Assembly (NCBI GenBank): GCA_902543295.1
Contig: CACBXW010000004.1
Span: forward strand, 112,808 to 176,807
Direction of reading: 5' to 3'
DNA from: an uncultured Pelagibacteraceae bacterium
Lineage (GTDB): Bacteria; Pseudomonadota; Alphaproteobacteria; Pelagibacterales; Pelagibacteraceae
DNA length: 64,000 nt
Part shown: piece after piece, positions 25,923-34,704 of the stretch
Position numbering within the stretch: the stretch's first letter is position 1
Layout of the letters: every line of letters starts with the position of its first letter
The notes under the pieces: model-generated
The model's database searches: none
What the model was told of the DNA's origin: nothing
What the model saw: the letters and a program-made list of their open reading frames with translations, nothing else
Translations under genes and position numbers: made by a program

Positions 25923-27377
25923 GTGAATCAAAGCGAAAAATTTCAACTAAGGAATTGGGAACTAGTTTCAATAAATCCTAATAATAGAGACTGGAGTTGG
26001 AAAAATTACTTTAACTTTTGGGCTATAAATATTCAAACAATAGTTGGGTTCTCTTTAATATCAGCTTTATATTTATTTTATGATCTGAATTTTTTTGTTG
26101 TCTTGATAGGATCACTACTAGCAGGATTATTAGTATTCTTTTTTGCTAACATTATTGGAAAAATTTCTCAAAGTAGCGGATTAAGTTTTCCAACAATTCT
26201 TAGGCTTTCAATGGGTTTTACTGGTGCCAGATATGTAGGGATGATCAGAGGATTAGTTGGTTTGTTCATGTTTGGTGTACAAACATTTTTTATATCAAAA
26301 TCACTAGGTTATATTGCAAGGATAATCCTATTTAAAATAGACAATCAACTCTTACAGAATGAAATATTCCTATTATTCTTTTTTGGTTTGAATTTAATTG
26401 ATTGGGTCTGTTTGTTGTTAACTTTAATATTTCAATACATCCTTTTTACAAAAGGACAGAATTTTCTAAAATCATTTATTAATTTTTCAGGTCTTTCAAT
26501 ATATTTAGGACTATCTGTTTTATTAATTGTTATTTTATCTGAGTATTACATTGAACTCCTTAATGGAATAAAACTAAGCTTAGTCTTTAGCAATTTTGCA
26601 ATTCAATCAAATATCGCTCCAATAATTTCAATCACAGGAACCTTATTTGCTTATTTTGCTATTGTGCTTCTCACTTTTGGAGACTTTTCTAGATACTCAA
26701 TGAATTATAAAGAAATGACCAAAGGAAACTTAAGTATAATATTAAATTTAATATTCTTTTCTTTTTTCTCTGTTTTGATCACTTTAGGTTCAGATATTAT
26801 TCTTACTAGCAAAGGTTTAAATGCTTCAAGTCTACTTACTAATCCAAATGACATAGTTGGAAAATTTAATAATAACTTTCTAACTTTCTTTTGCTTGATA
26901 TTTATTATTATCTCTTCTTTATCAACTAATTTGATAGCAAATTATATTCCTTCACAGAATACATTGATAAATTTTTTCCCTAACTCTTTAACGTTAAAAA
27001 AAACAGGAATTGTAATATCAATTATTGGATTAATTATTTCAACGTTTTGGCTTTCAATTTTCAGTAAAGCTAATGTTTTGATATTTGTTGAAGCTGTAGC
27101 TACGACTTTTGGGCCAATTTTTGGTGTATTGGTAGCAGACTATTATTTATTTAAAAAACAACAAATTAATCACAAAGAGCTTTTTTATCCTAAAGAACAT
27201 ACGGAATATATTTATAGCAATGGTTGGAACCTCAAAGCATTATATGCTCTTTTAATTGGATCAATATTTTCTTTATCATCTTTGCTGAATGAAAACTTAA
27301 TACAATATCAATCATTTGGTTGGATTATTGGAGCATTCGCATCTTATTTAGTATATTATTTATTAAATAATAAGTAA
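25923..27377 (+). CDS. NCS1 family nucleobase/hydantoin/allantoin cation symporter
   Basis: A 484-residue transporter with about 12 hydrophobic segments, starting at GTG. N-terminal NPNNRDWSWKNYFNFWAIN, the SSGLSFPTILRLSMGFTGA stretch near residue 80 and ARYVGMIRGLVG are typical of the NCS1 (Mhp1/cytosine permease) family, and the length is standard. Substrates in this family are purines, pyrimidines, allantoin, hydantoins and thiamine; which applies here is unknown. Its stop overlaps the alcohol dehydrogenase start by one base, so the two are translationally coupled. Confidence 0.87.
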   Translation: MNQSEKFQLRNWELVSINPNNRDWSWKNYFNFWAINIQTIVGFSLISALYLFYDLNFFVVLIGSLLAGLLVFFFANIIGKISQSSGLSFPTILRLSMGFTGARYVGMIRGLVGLFMFGVQTFFISKSLGYIARIILFKIDNQLLQNEIFLLFFFGLNLIDWVCLLLTLIFQYILFTKGQNFLKSFINFSGLSIYLGLSVLLIVILSEYYIELLNGIKLSLVFSNFAIQSNIAPIISITGTLFAYFAIVLLTFGDFSRYSMNYKEMTKGNLSIILNLIFFSFFSVLITLGSDIILTSKGLNASSLLTNPNDIVGKFNNNFLTFFCLIFIIISSLSTNLIANYIPSQNTLINFFPNSLTLKKTGIVISIIGLIISTFWLSIFSKANVLIFVEAVATTFGPIFGVLVADYYLFKKQQINHKELFYPKEHTEYIYSNGWNLKALYALLIGSIFSLSSLLNENLIQYQSFGWIIGAFASYLVYYLLNNK

Positions 27378-28384
27378 TGATGAAAGCCCTTGTCTACACT
27401 GGTGTTGAGGAAATGGAATTTAGGGAGGAAAAAGAACCTTCTGAAAAACCTGGAGAAAGTATTCTTAAAGTACATGCGTCTGGTATCTGTGGCTCAGATA
27501 TGCATGCTTACCACGGAAAAGATGAGAGAAGAATTCCACCGTTAATTTTAGGTCATGAAGTTAGTGGTCAAATAATTAACGGTAAGCTTAAAGATCAAAT
27601 TTCAGTTCTTAATCCATTAATAACTTGTAGAAATTGTGAATATTGCAAGAGTGGAAGAGAACATTTATGTCCAGATAGAGTTCTTCTAGGAATGAATAGA
27701 CCTTACGAAAGGCAAGGTGCATTTGCAGAACTTATAACAGTTCCAGATCATAATATTTTTAAAGTTCCTAAAAAACTTGATGTAAAAGAGGCTGCAGTGG
27801 CAGAACCAACAGCAGTTTCATATCATGCAGTATTATTAGCTGTAGATGCATCAAAAAAACCATTAAATGAATGTAGAACGCTTGTTCAGGGTGGTGGAGC
27901 AATTGGCCTTTTGTGTGCATTAATCTTATCCAAGATCCAAGGTAATACAAATTTGACAATTTCTGATCCTAATCAAAAAAGACTAAATGAATGCTCAAAA
28001 TACGTGGATGCAAAAACAGTGTCACCAGATCATAAAGACATTAAAGAGAGCAGCTTTGATTTAGTTTTTGATACCGTTGGACTTGAAGTTTCACGACAAC
28101 AGGCAATCAGTGTAGTAAAACCAGGTGGAATAATAGTTCATATCGGACTAACTCAGCCTGCAGGATCTTTTAATTTTAGAAAAGCAACTCTTCAAGAAGT
28201 CACTTTTATTGGGACTTATTGTTACACAAACAAAGAATTTGGAGAAACTATTGATATTTTAACAAATAACAAACTAGGCAAGATAGAGTGGATTGAGTAC
28301 AGAAATCTTAAAGATGGGTGGGGTGCTTTTAAAGAAATTCATGATGGAACCTGTTCGGCTCCAAAGATAGTGCTTCTGCCTTAA
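27377..28384 (+). CDS. zinc-dependent medium-chain alcohol dehydrogenase
   Basis: A 335-residue MDR enzyme. GICGSDMHAYHG near residue 37 supplies the catalytic-zinc cysteine, LGHEVSGQI the histidine-glutamate segment, and CRNCEYCKSGREHLC (about 94-108) the four structural-zinc cysteines. VQGGGAIGLLCAL near 170 is the NAD-binding Rossmann motif. The pattern is closest to threonine/sorbitol dehydrogenase-type enzymes, but the substrate is not determinable. Start could be the ATG at 27377 or the next one at 27380. It follows the NCS1 permease without a gap and its end overlaps a small minus-strand frame. Confidence 0.9.
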   Translation: MMKALVYTGVEEMEFREEKEPSEKPGESILKVHASGICGSDMHAYHGKDERRIPPLILGHEVSGQIINGKLKDQISVLNPLITCRNCEYCKSGREHLCPDRVLLGMNRPYERQGAFAELITVPDHNIFKVPKKLDVKEAAVAEPTAVSYHAVLLAVDASKKPLNECRTLVQGGGAIGLLCALILSKIQGNTNLTISDPNQKRLNECSKYVDAKTVSPDHKDIKESSFDLVFDTVGLEVSRQQAISVVKPGGIIVHIGLTQPAGSFNFRKATLQEVTFIGTYCYTNKEFGETIDILTNNKLGKIEWIEYRNLKDGWGAFKEIHDGTCSAPKIVLLP

Positions 28385-28512
28385 ATTCTTGGTTTTTTAA
28401 GAGGTATTAATACCTTTTTTTCTCCAAATTTTTCAGAATTTTTCGATATTACAGGTGCTGTAATTATAATAGACCAATAAATCATCAAACCAAAAAGAAC
28501 TGTTAATTTCAT
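28381..28512 (-). CDS. small single-pass membrane protein, 43 aa (hypothetical)
   Basis: A minus-strand ATG frame of 43 codons fills the gap after the alcohol dehydrogenase. Residues 3-22 (LTVLFGLMIYWSIIITAPVI) are a membrane segment or signal anchor, followed by a basic tail (EKKVLIPLKKPRI). The stop overlaps the alcohol dehydrogenase stop by 4 bases in the same tail-to-tail TTAA manner as other convergent gene pairs here. It is not recognised. No ribosome-binding site is evident. Confidence 0.4.
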   Translation of the reverse strand: MKLTVLFGLMIYWSIIITAPVISKNSEKFGEKKVLIPLKKPRI

Positions 28513-28607
28513 ATAATTTAAATACAGATCAATAATGAATTATGCATGTTTAAATAATGTCAAAATTTTGAATTTGAAAAATATTCTATCTTTTATATAG
28601 AGAGTAC

Positions 28608-29261
28608 ATGTTTAAAATTTTATTAAAGTTAATTTTAGTCACAGCATTTTTTCAAACAACTTTGTATGCGGAAAATGTAAAAGTATTTGAGTTTACAGAT
28701 AAAGAGTTGTCCGAATTGAAAGTTAGAAAAGTAAGAGGTGCAGATAATAAAACTGCATATTCAGTCGGTTCTAATGATAATGGCAATTATTTAAAAGCTA
28801 TTGCTGATAATGCTGCTTCTGGTCTTGGTAAGGAGATTAAAATTGATTTAAATAAAACCCCTTTCATAAATATTACCTGGAAAATTGAGAAAGATATACC
28901 TGGGATAGATGAAACAACTAAAAAAGGTCATGACTTTGCAGGAAGAGTATTCGTCATTAAAAAAACTGGGGCAACACCTTTATCCAATAGAGCAATAAAT
29001 TACGTTTTTTCGAGTAATCAAGAAGTTGGAAGCAACTTTCCAAGCCCATATACTAAAAAGTCCATAGATAATGTCCTTGCTACTACCAAAACAAATTTAA
29101 ATGAATGGGTAACTGTCAAAGCAAACGTTAAAGAAGATTTCAAGAAATTCCATAATTTAGATGTTAATGAGCTAGATGGTATAGCGATAATGTCAGATAC
29201 AGATAATTCAAAGAAAAAATCAATTACTTACTATCAAAATATCTATTTTTCTTCTCAATAA
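28608..29261 (+). CDS. DUF3047-like secreted protein, 217 aa
   Basis: A signal peptide (residues 1-20, ending TLYAEN) precedes a single domain. FINITWKIEKDIPG, GHDFAGRVFVI, NRAINYVFSSNQ and the late ELDGIAIMSDTDNS stretch match the DUF3047 pattern as I remember it, in which a lectin-like beta-sandwich is suspected. The function is unknown. It is likely periplasmic. It is followed after 19 bases by the thioesterase gene. Confidence 0.7.
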   Translation: MFKILLKLILVTAFFQTTLYAENVKVFEFTDKELSELKVRKVRGADNKTAYSVGSNDNGNYLKAIADNAASGLGKEIKIDLNKTPFINITWKIEKDIPGIDETTKKGHDFAGRVFVIKKTGATPLSNRAINYVFSSNQEVGSNFPSPYTKKSIDNVLATTKTNLNEWVTVKANVKEDFKKFHNLDVNELDGIAIMSDTDNSKKKSITYYQNIYFSSQ

Positions 29262-29280
29262 ATTTTATTAATATCAATTG

Positions 29281-29673
29281 ATGAAAGTATTTAAGTATAA
29301 TTTAAAAGTATACTATGAGGATACTGATTTTGGTGGAATTGTTTACCACGCAAATTATTTAAAGTACTTTGAAAGAGCAAGATCTGAGCTTATTTATTCC
29401 CTGGGATATTCGAATAAAAAGTTATTAGATAAACATAATGTTTTAATAGCAGTAAAAACTTGCAATGTAGATTTTAAAAAACCGGCAAAATTTGAAGATA
29501 AAATTACTGTTTTCACAAAAGTAAAATCTAATACTTTGACTACAATTACAATGTCACAAGTAATTAAAAGAAAATCAGATATTTTATGTGATGCAGAGAT
29601 TAAATTGGTATCTCTAAATAATTTAGGAAAACCCGTAAAACTTCCAAAAGAACTTATTAATAAACTAAACTAG
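29281..29673 (+). CDS. ybgC: YbgC-type acyl-CoA thioesterase (hotdog fold)
   Basis: A 130-residue hotdog-fold thioesterase. The N-terminal YYEDTDFGGIVYHANYLKYF followed by ERAR is the 4-hydroxybenzoyl-CoA thioesterase signature, with the catalytic aspartate in EDTDFGG. YbgC acts on acyl-CoA or acyl-ACP and is usually the first gene of the tol-pal operon; here no tolQ follows. I place the start at the ATG 29281; an in-frame TTG one codon earlier is less likely. Its end overlaps the convergent glycosylase gene by 9 bases. Confidence 0.9.
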   Translation: MKVFKYNLKVYYEDTDFGGIVYHANYLKYFERARSELIYSLGYSNKKLLDKHNVLIAVKTCNVDFKKPAKFEDKITVFTKVKSNTLTTITMSQVIKRKSDILCDAEIKLVSLNNLGKPVKLPKELINKLN

Positions 29674-30339
29674 TTCTTTTACTTTTTTAAATAGTTTAGT
29701 CATTTGTTTTTCATTAATTCGTCCAGTATTTACATTTCTTGGACTTGGATGATAACACCCCATTAACAATACATTATTAGGTAATTTAAAATATGTTCCA
29801 TGACCAAATTTTACTCTTTCAGTGTAATCAAAATTTTCTCTATAAAATTTTACACAAGTATCAAAGGCAATTTTTCCTAAAGCTACAATTATTTTAAGAT
29901 TTTTAAGTATTTCAAATTCAGATTTAAAATAACCAAAGCAATTTTTTAACTCTTCATTTAATGGTTTATCTCCTGGAGGAACACACTTTAAAGCTGGAGT
30001 TATGAAAGTATTTTTTATTTTCAATCCATCATTTATATAATCCGAATTACTTTGATTGGCAATTTTTACATTGTGTAAACATTTGTATAAAAAGTCTGAG
30101 GATTTATCGCCTGTAAATACTCTGCCTGTTCTTGTTCCACCATGAGCAGCTGGTGCTAGACCAACAATCATTATTTTTCCATTTATATCTCCAAAACCTG
30201 TAACTGGTTTTCCCCAATAAGTTTGGTCCATATATTGTTTTCTTTTTTCCGTAGATATTTTTTTTCTAAACCTCACAAGTCTAGGGCATTTATTACATTT
30301 AATTATTGTTTTTTTTAATTTTTCAAATTTAACGGTCAT
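29665..30339 (-). CDS. family 5 uracil-DNA glycosylase (UdgB-like, Fe-S)
   Basis: A 224-residue DNA repair enzyme that removes uracil or hypoxanthine from DNA. CNKCPRLVRFRK near the N terminus and CVPPGDKPLNEELKNC in the middle hold the four cysteines for a 4Fe-4S cluster. GLAPAAHGGTRTGRVFTGD is motif 1 and GCYHPSPRNVNTG motif 3; the Ala where family 4 has a polar catalytic residue supports family 5. I chose the ATG at 30339, 5 bases after the upstream glpD stop, because family members begin close to the first Cys pair. A start at 30372, with an AAAAGG before it, would overlap glpD by 28 bases. Confidence 0.87.
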   Translation of the reverse strand: MTVKFEKLKKTIIKCNKCPRLVRFRKKISTEKRKQYMDQTYWGKPVTGFGDINGKIMIVGLAPAAHGGTRTGRVFTGDKSSDFLYKCLHNVKIANQSNSDYINDGLKIKNTFITPALKCVPPGDKPLNEELKNCFGYFKSEFEILKNLKIIVALGKIAFDTCVKFYRENFDYTERVKFGHGTYFKLPNNVLLMGCYHPSPRNVNTGRINEKQMTKLFKKVKELV

Positions 30340-30344
30340 TAAGT

Positions 30345-31496
30345 TTAGAGAAGCTTCTTTTTGTGTGTCCATGGACCTTTTATTGTTTTAGGTAAAAACT
30401 TTCTAAGGTCAAAAAGGACTTTTTCAGACAATTTTCTGTAGGTGGTTAGTTTTCCTCCATATATATTCAATAAAGGTAATTTTTTTATAATTTTTAAATC
30501 AAAAACATAATCTCTTGTGACTTTTGAAGCTGTATTAAAATCTTCAATTAGAGGTCTTATCCCTGAATAAGTATCTACAATGTCCTTTGTTCTGATTTGT
30601 TTTTTTAAGTAATTATTTACTGAACGAATTAAATATGTAATTTCTTTTTTTGATATTCCTTTATTTTCTGGTGATTTAACCTCAACTTCTGTAGTTCCAA
30701 TTAAAGAAAACTTCCCTTTATAAGGTATCACAAATATTATTCTTTTATCAGTATTTTGAAATGTGAATGCAACATTTTCTTTGTACAATTTTTTTGTAAT
30801 AATATGACTTCCTTTAACTAATCTTATTTTTTTCTTAGATTTAATTTTTATATTTTTATTTAAGGTTTCGTTTATCCATGGTCCAGATGCATTAATTAAA
30901 ATTTTTGATTTTACTTTTTCACCTTTTTCAAGACTAATAATCCATTCATTGCCAATAATTTCAGCTTTTTTAACTTTGTTATATTCTAGTATTTTAGCTT
31001 TATTTCTTTTTGCATCTTTAGCATTTAGTTTCGTTAATTTTTTATCGTCAATTTGTATGTCAAAATATTGAAAACCAGTTTTGTATTTTTGCTTAAGAAT
31101 ATTTGAAAATTTTTTTGTAAGATCAAACGTTTTTGATTTTGGTATATTGCTTTTGCCACCTAAATTATCATACAAAAATAAACCAATTTTAATTAACCAG
31201 GCTGGTCGAATTTTATCTGCATAAGGAATTATAAAAGGAATCGGTTTGGAAATATGTCTGGCAATTTTATAAACTATTTCTCTTTCTTTCAGAGATTCTC
31301 TAACTAGTTTGAATTCATAATTTTCTAAATAACGAAGACCACCATGTACTAATTTCGTCGACCAAGATGAGGTTGCTCCTCCAATCTCACCTTTGTCAGC
31401 TAAACAAACTGATAAACCTCTACCTGCAGCATCTCTTGCAATACCTGCACCGTTTATACCGCCACCTATTATGAATAAATCAAATTTTTTAGACAT
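30345..31496 (-). CDS. glpD: glycerol-3-phosphate dehydrogenase (GlpD-like, short form)
   Basis: An FAD-dependent, membrane-associated oxidase of glycerol-3-phosphate to dihydroxyacetone phosphate, feeding electrons to quinone. FIIGGGINGAGIARDAAGRG (residues 7-26) binds FAD, and GGATSSWSTKLVHGGLRYLE is the GlpD signature. YSGIRPLIED near 315 and GGKLTTYRKLSE near 358 are the conserved C-terminal substrate region. At 383 residues it lacks the roughly 110-residue C-terminal domain of typical bacterial GlpD (about 500 residues). It is divergent from ugpB (140 bases) and completes the glycerol-3-phosphate route with glpK. Confidence 0.9.
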   Translation of the reverse strand: MSKKFDLFIIGGGINGAGIARDAAGRGLSVCLADKGEIGGATSSWSTKLVHGGLRYLENYEFKLVRESLKEREIVYKIARHISKPIPFIIPYADKIRPAWLIKIGLFLYDNLGGKSNIPKSKTFDLTKKFSNILKQKYKTGFQYFDIQIDDKKLTKLNAKDAKRNKAKILEYNKVKKAEIIGNEWIISLEKGEKVKSKILINASGPWINETLNKNIKIKSKKKIRLVKGSHIITKKLYKENVAFTFQNTDKRIIFVIPYKGKFSLIGTTEVEVKSPENKGISKKEITYLIRSVNNYLKKQIRTKDIVDTYSGIRPLIEDFNTASKVTRDYVFDLKIIKKLPLLNIYGGKLTTYRKLSEKVLFDLRKFLPKTIKGPWTHKKKLL

Positions 31497-31586
31497 TTAA
31501 ATTATGATTTGTTTTAAAATATACAACCTCTTTTAGAAATTTAAAATTTTTAAATGCAATTATTTACAATTTCATAATATCTTAAC

Positions 31587-31603
31587 ATTAATAAATTATT
31601 AAT
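31587..31603. promoter_or_regulatory. perfect 17-bp palindrome upstream of ugpB
   Basis: Arms ATTAATAA and TTATTAAT flank a single central A, located 33 bases before the ugpB start in the glpD-ugpB divergent gap. It could be an operator for the scavenging genes. The sequence is pure A/T in an AT-rich genome, so chance is a serious alternative. Confidence 0.25.
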
Positions 31604-31636
31604 AAAAAATTAAATAAACTTAACAGAAGGATAGAT

Positions 31637-32944
31637 ATGAAAAAAATACTTAGTGTTTTAACAATTCTATTTACTTTCTCTTTTACATCACACAGTTATT
31701 CAAAAACAGAAATTCATTGGTGGTACGGAAACAGTGGTTTTCTTGGTGATGTAATTATTGAAATTGCAAATAGATTTAACGCTTCACAAGATCAATATAC
31801 GGTCATTCCTACAGGAAAAGGAAGTTATGAAGATAACATGGCGGCAACTATTGCTGCATTTAGAGCAGGCGACCAACCACACTATTCACAGGTTTATGAT
31901 GCTGGTGCTGCAATCATGGTAGCTCAAGTAAAAAATGGTGTTGTTATCGGTTTTGAAGAAATGGCTAAGAAATATGGCATTGATGTAGATGCTGACAACT
32001 ATATTCCAGGCATTAAAAATTTCTATGCCGACTCTGATGGAAAAATGATTGGTGTACCTTTCAATAGTTCAACTTGTTTGATGTATGCAAACATGGACAT
32101 TTTGAAAGAGGTTGGAATTGAATCTGTGCCAAAAACTTATGAAGAATTTGAGGCCATGGCTCCAAAAATCAAAGCTGCTGGATACATTCCTTTAGTTCAA
32201 AGTCATAGTCCATGGATTTGGACTGAAAATTTCTTTTCTAGACATAATTTATTAATGTTAGATGGAAATAATGGTTACGATGCTGTTCCTACAAAAACTT
32301 TATTCGCTGAAACTGATGCATTTGTCTATCATTGGAAGAAAGTTAAAGAATGGTATGATAAAGGTTTATATGGCTATAAAGGAAGAGCGTGGGGAGACAA
32401 TCAAGCACCATTTATAGCAGGTGAAGCTGCATTTTGGTTTGGTTCTGCTGCATCATTTGGTGGAATGAAAGGTGTTGTTCCAAACTTTACAGTTAATCAT
32501 ATTCCTTACTGGGATTCAGTAACCAAAGGAAAAGAGTATCCAACTTTTATAGGTGGTGCTGCTAACTGGATCTTAAATGGTCATACTGAGGAAGAGTACA
32601 AAGGACTTGCTAAATTTATAGAATTTATGGGTTCTCCAGAAATGGATCTGTATTATCACAATATGACTGGTTACTCTGCAGTGACTAAAGGTGGTATAGA
32701 GTTAGCTGAAACTATAAATTTCTATAGAGCTTCTCCATATCATAAAGCAGTTGGTGAACAATTAAGCTTAGAAGGTTCAACTATTCCTGGTGGATATAGA
32801 GCTGGTAATTGGCCCCAAATTCGTGAAGTAATTTACGAAAATATTGAGCCAATGTTAAACGGCAAAATATCAATCGAAAAAGGATTGCAGAATATGGACA
32901 AAGGTGCAGCTAAATTGTTAAAGCAATTTGCTAAAACTTTGTAA
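31637..32944 (+). CDS. ugpB: ABC transporter substrate-binding protein, UgpB-like (glycerol-3-phosphate/glycerophosphodiester)
   Basis: A 435-residue family 1 extracellular binding protein with a signal peptide ending near residue 22 (SHSYSKT). IHWWYGNSGFLGDVI, GKGSYEDNMAATIAAFRAG and IPGGYRAGNWPQIREVIYEN resemble UgpB pattern positions, including the Trp- and Tyr-rich pocket. Assignment to glycerol-3-phosphate or its diesters rests on this and on context (glpD, glycerophosphodiesterase, glpK). The Shine-Dalgarno sequence AGAAGGA lies upstream. A long stem-loop follows the gene, and four ABC components come after. Confidence 0.88.
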   Translation: MKKILSVLTILFTFSFTSHSYSKTEIHWWYGNSGFLGDVIIEIANRFNASQDQYTVIPTGKGSYEDNMAATIAAFRAGDQPHYSQVYDAGAAIMVAQVKNGVVIGFEEMAKKYGIDVDADNYIPGIKNFYADSDGKMIGVPFNSSTCLMYANMDILKEVGIESVPKTYEEFEAMAPKIKAAGYIPLVQSHSPWIWTENFFSRHNLLMLDGNNGYDAVPTKTLFAETDAFVYHWKKVKEWYDKGLYGYKGRAWGDNQAPFIAGEAAFWFGSAASFGGMKGVVPNFTVNHIPYWDSVTKGKEYPTFIGGAANWILNGHTEEEYKGLAKFIEFMGSPEMDLYYHNMTGYSAVTKGGIELAETINFYRASPYHKAVGEQLSLEGSTIPGGYRAGNWPQIREVIYENIEPMLNGKISIEKGLQNMDKGAAKLLKQFAKTL

Positions 32945-32957
32945 GAATAATTAAAAC

Positions 32958-32994
32958 AATAAGGAGGGTATTAATTTACCCTCCTTATTTATTT
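32958..32994 (+). terminator. stem-loop and T-rich tract after ugpB
   Basis: Arms AATAAGGAGGGTA and TACCCTCCTTATT pair perfectly over 13 bp around TTAATT, followed by TATTTTTA. The structure starts 13 bases after the ugpB stop and is a plausible partial intrinsic terminator and mRNA stabiliser that keeps ugpB in excess over the permease genes. Confidence 0.8.
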
Positions 32995-33004
32995 TTACAA
33001 AAGT

Positions 33005-33883
33005 ATGAAAAAAGTCCAATTCAAATCTAGCTATTCACAATATCTTTTCTTAGCTCCGCAGCTAGGTATATTGTTAATTTTTTTATATTGGCCAATCATA
33101 CAAACCTTTAGAGATGCATTTACAATGCAAGATGCTTTTGGATTTGGATCGAAGTTTGTATGGTTTGACAATTTTTTATTTATTTTTGATGATCCAGCTT
33201 ATTTCATAGCTTTCAAATTTACTATTATTTATAGTTTTGTTATTACGTTAATTACAGGCTCAATTGGATTATTACTTGCCGTTCAGGCTAATAATGTAAT
33301 GCATGGTAAAAGCACTTACAAAACACTTTTAATTTGGCCTTATGCAATTGCGCCTGCGGTAGTCGGTGTAATGGCAAATTATTTTTTTAGTGAAAGATTT
33401 GGTCTTCTTTATCATTTATTTCACGAACTGTGGGGATTTAATTGGTACGAAAGTGTGTTCGACTCTTATATTTACGTAATCATAGCTGGTTCTTGGAAGC
33501 AAATCAGTGCTAATTTTATTTTCTTCTTGGCTGGACTTCAAGCTATACAAAAATCTGTAATTGAAGCATCAATGATTGACTGTAAAAATAGTTTTAGAAG
33601 ATTTTGGACAATTACATTCCCATTATTAATGCCAACTACATTCTTTTTAATAATTATTAATATAACGTATGCTTTCTTTGATACATTTGGAATTATTGAT
33701 ACCACAACAATAGGTGCTCCTTCTGGTGAAACAAGAACTCTAGTTTATAAAGCTTACATGGATGGATTTAGAGGACTGGATTTAGGAAGTGCAGGAGCTC
33801 AATCAATAATGATGATGTTGATTGTATTAGTAATTACGATTTTTCAATTTAGATATATCGAAGGGAAAATACATTATAATTAA
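33005..33883 (+). CDS. ugpA: ABC transporter permease, UgpA-like
   Basis: A 292-residue inner-membrane subunit with six predicted helices (first at about 14-34). The cytoplasmic EAA loop, which docks on the ATPase, is EASMIDCKNSFRRFWTITFP at residues 187-206. N-terminal APQLGILLIFLYWPIIQTFR is typical of UgpA/MalF-group permeases. Its stop overlaps the next permease start by one base (TAATG). It pairs with one or both of the UgpE-like permeases. Confidence 0.92.
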   Translation: MKKVQFKSSYSQYLFLAPQLGILLIFLYWPIIQTFRDAFTMQDAFGFGSKFVWFDNFLFIFDDPAYFIAFKFTIIYSFVITLITGSIGLLLAVQANNVMHGKSTYKTLLIWPYAIAPAVVGVMANYFFSERFGLLYHLFHELWGFNWYESVFDSYIYVIIAGSWKQISANFIFFLAGLQAIQKSVIEASMIDCKNSFRRFWTITFPLLMPTTFFLIIINITYAFFDTFGIIDTTTIGAPSGETRTLVYKAYMDGFRGLDLGSAGAQSIMMMLIVLVITIFQFRYIEGKIHYN

Positions 33884-34704
33884 TGACTAGATTTATCACA
33901 TCAAGTTTTTCACATTTAATTTTACTCATTGGAATACTAATCATGGTAGTTCCTGTATGGATGATTTTTGCTAGCTCTACGCACACGAGTTCAATGATTA
34001 ATATGAATGGTCTCCAAATGTTTTTAGGAGATAGCTTTTATGAAAATTACTTACGAGTTTTATTATATCAGGGTGGTTTTTTTAAAGAGATAACAGCATT
34101 AAAAATGTTTTTTAATAGTTTTATCATGGCTACAGGAGTTGCAATATTATCCGTTGTTACATCTTTAATGGCTGCTTACGCGTTGGTTTATTACAGAATA
34201 AAATATGCAACATTATTGTTTTGGATTATATTTATTACAATTTTAGTACCATTAGAGTTAAGAATTTTCCCCACTTATTCAGTAATGGCTGAGCTTAATC
34301 TAGTGAATTCTTACTTTGGATTAATAGTTCCTATTTCAGCATCAGCTATTGCAACATTATTCTTTCGCCAATTTTATAAAACCGTTCCAGATGAATTACT
34401 TGAATCCGCAAAACTTGATGGAGCAAATACCTGGAGATTTTTTGTTGATTTTTTAATTCCTTTGTCAAAAACAATGATTGTAGCGATGTTAATATTTATG
34501 TTTGTTTTTGGCTACAATCAGTATCTATGGCCATTATTGGTAACAACTTCAGAACAATATTGGACAGTGGTTATGGGATTAAAAATGATGTCGGGTTCAA
34601 TTGTTCATCGTTTTGCTTTCGTGATGATGTCTATGGTGCCACCAATTTTAATTATAATTGTGTTGCAGAAATATTTTATTAAGGGGGTTTTTCAAGATAA
34701 ATGA
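33883..34704 (+). CDS. ugpE: ABC transporter permease, UgpE-like (copy 1)
   Basis: A 273-residue second permease of the glycerol-3-phosphate ABC system with six helices. ILIMVVPVWMIFASSTH at the N terminus is the UgpE/MalG-type entry helix. The EAA loop is ESAKLDGANTWRFFVDFLIP at residues 174-193. It is closely related to the next gene along its whole length, apart from a shorter loop before the last helix (MSGSIVHRFAF). Its stop overlaps the copy 2 start by four bases (ATGA), so both copies should be translated together. Confidence 0.9.
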   Translation: MTRFITSSFSHLILLIGILIMVVPVWMIFASSTHTSSMINMNGLQMFLGDSFYENYLRVLLYQGGFFKEITALKMFFNSFIMATGVAILSVVTSLMAAYALVYYRIKYATLLFWIIFITILVPLELRIFPTYSVMAELNLVNSYFGLIVPISASAIATLFFRQFYKTVPDELLESAKLDGANTWRFFVDFLIPLSKTMIVAMLIFMFVFGYNQYLWPLLVTTSEQYWTVVMGLKMMSGSIVHRFAFVMMSMVPPILIIIVLQKYFIKGVFQDK

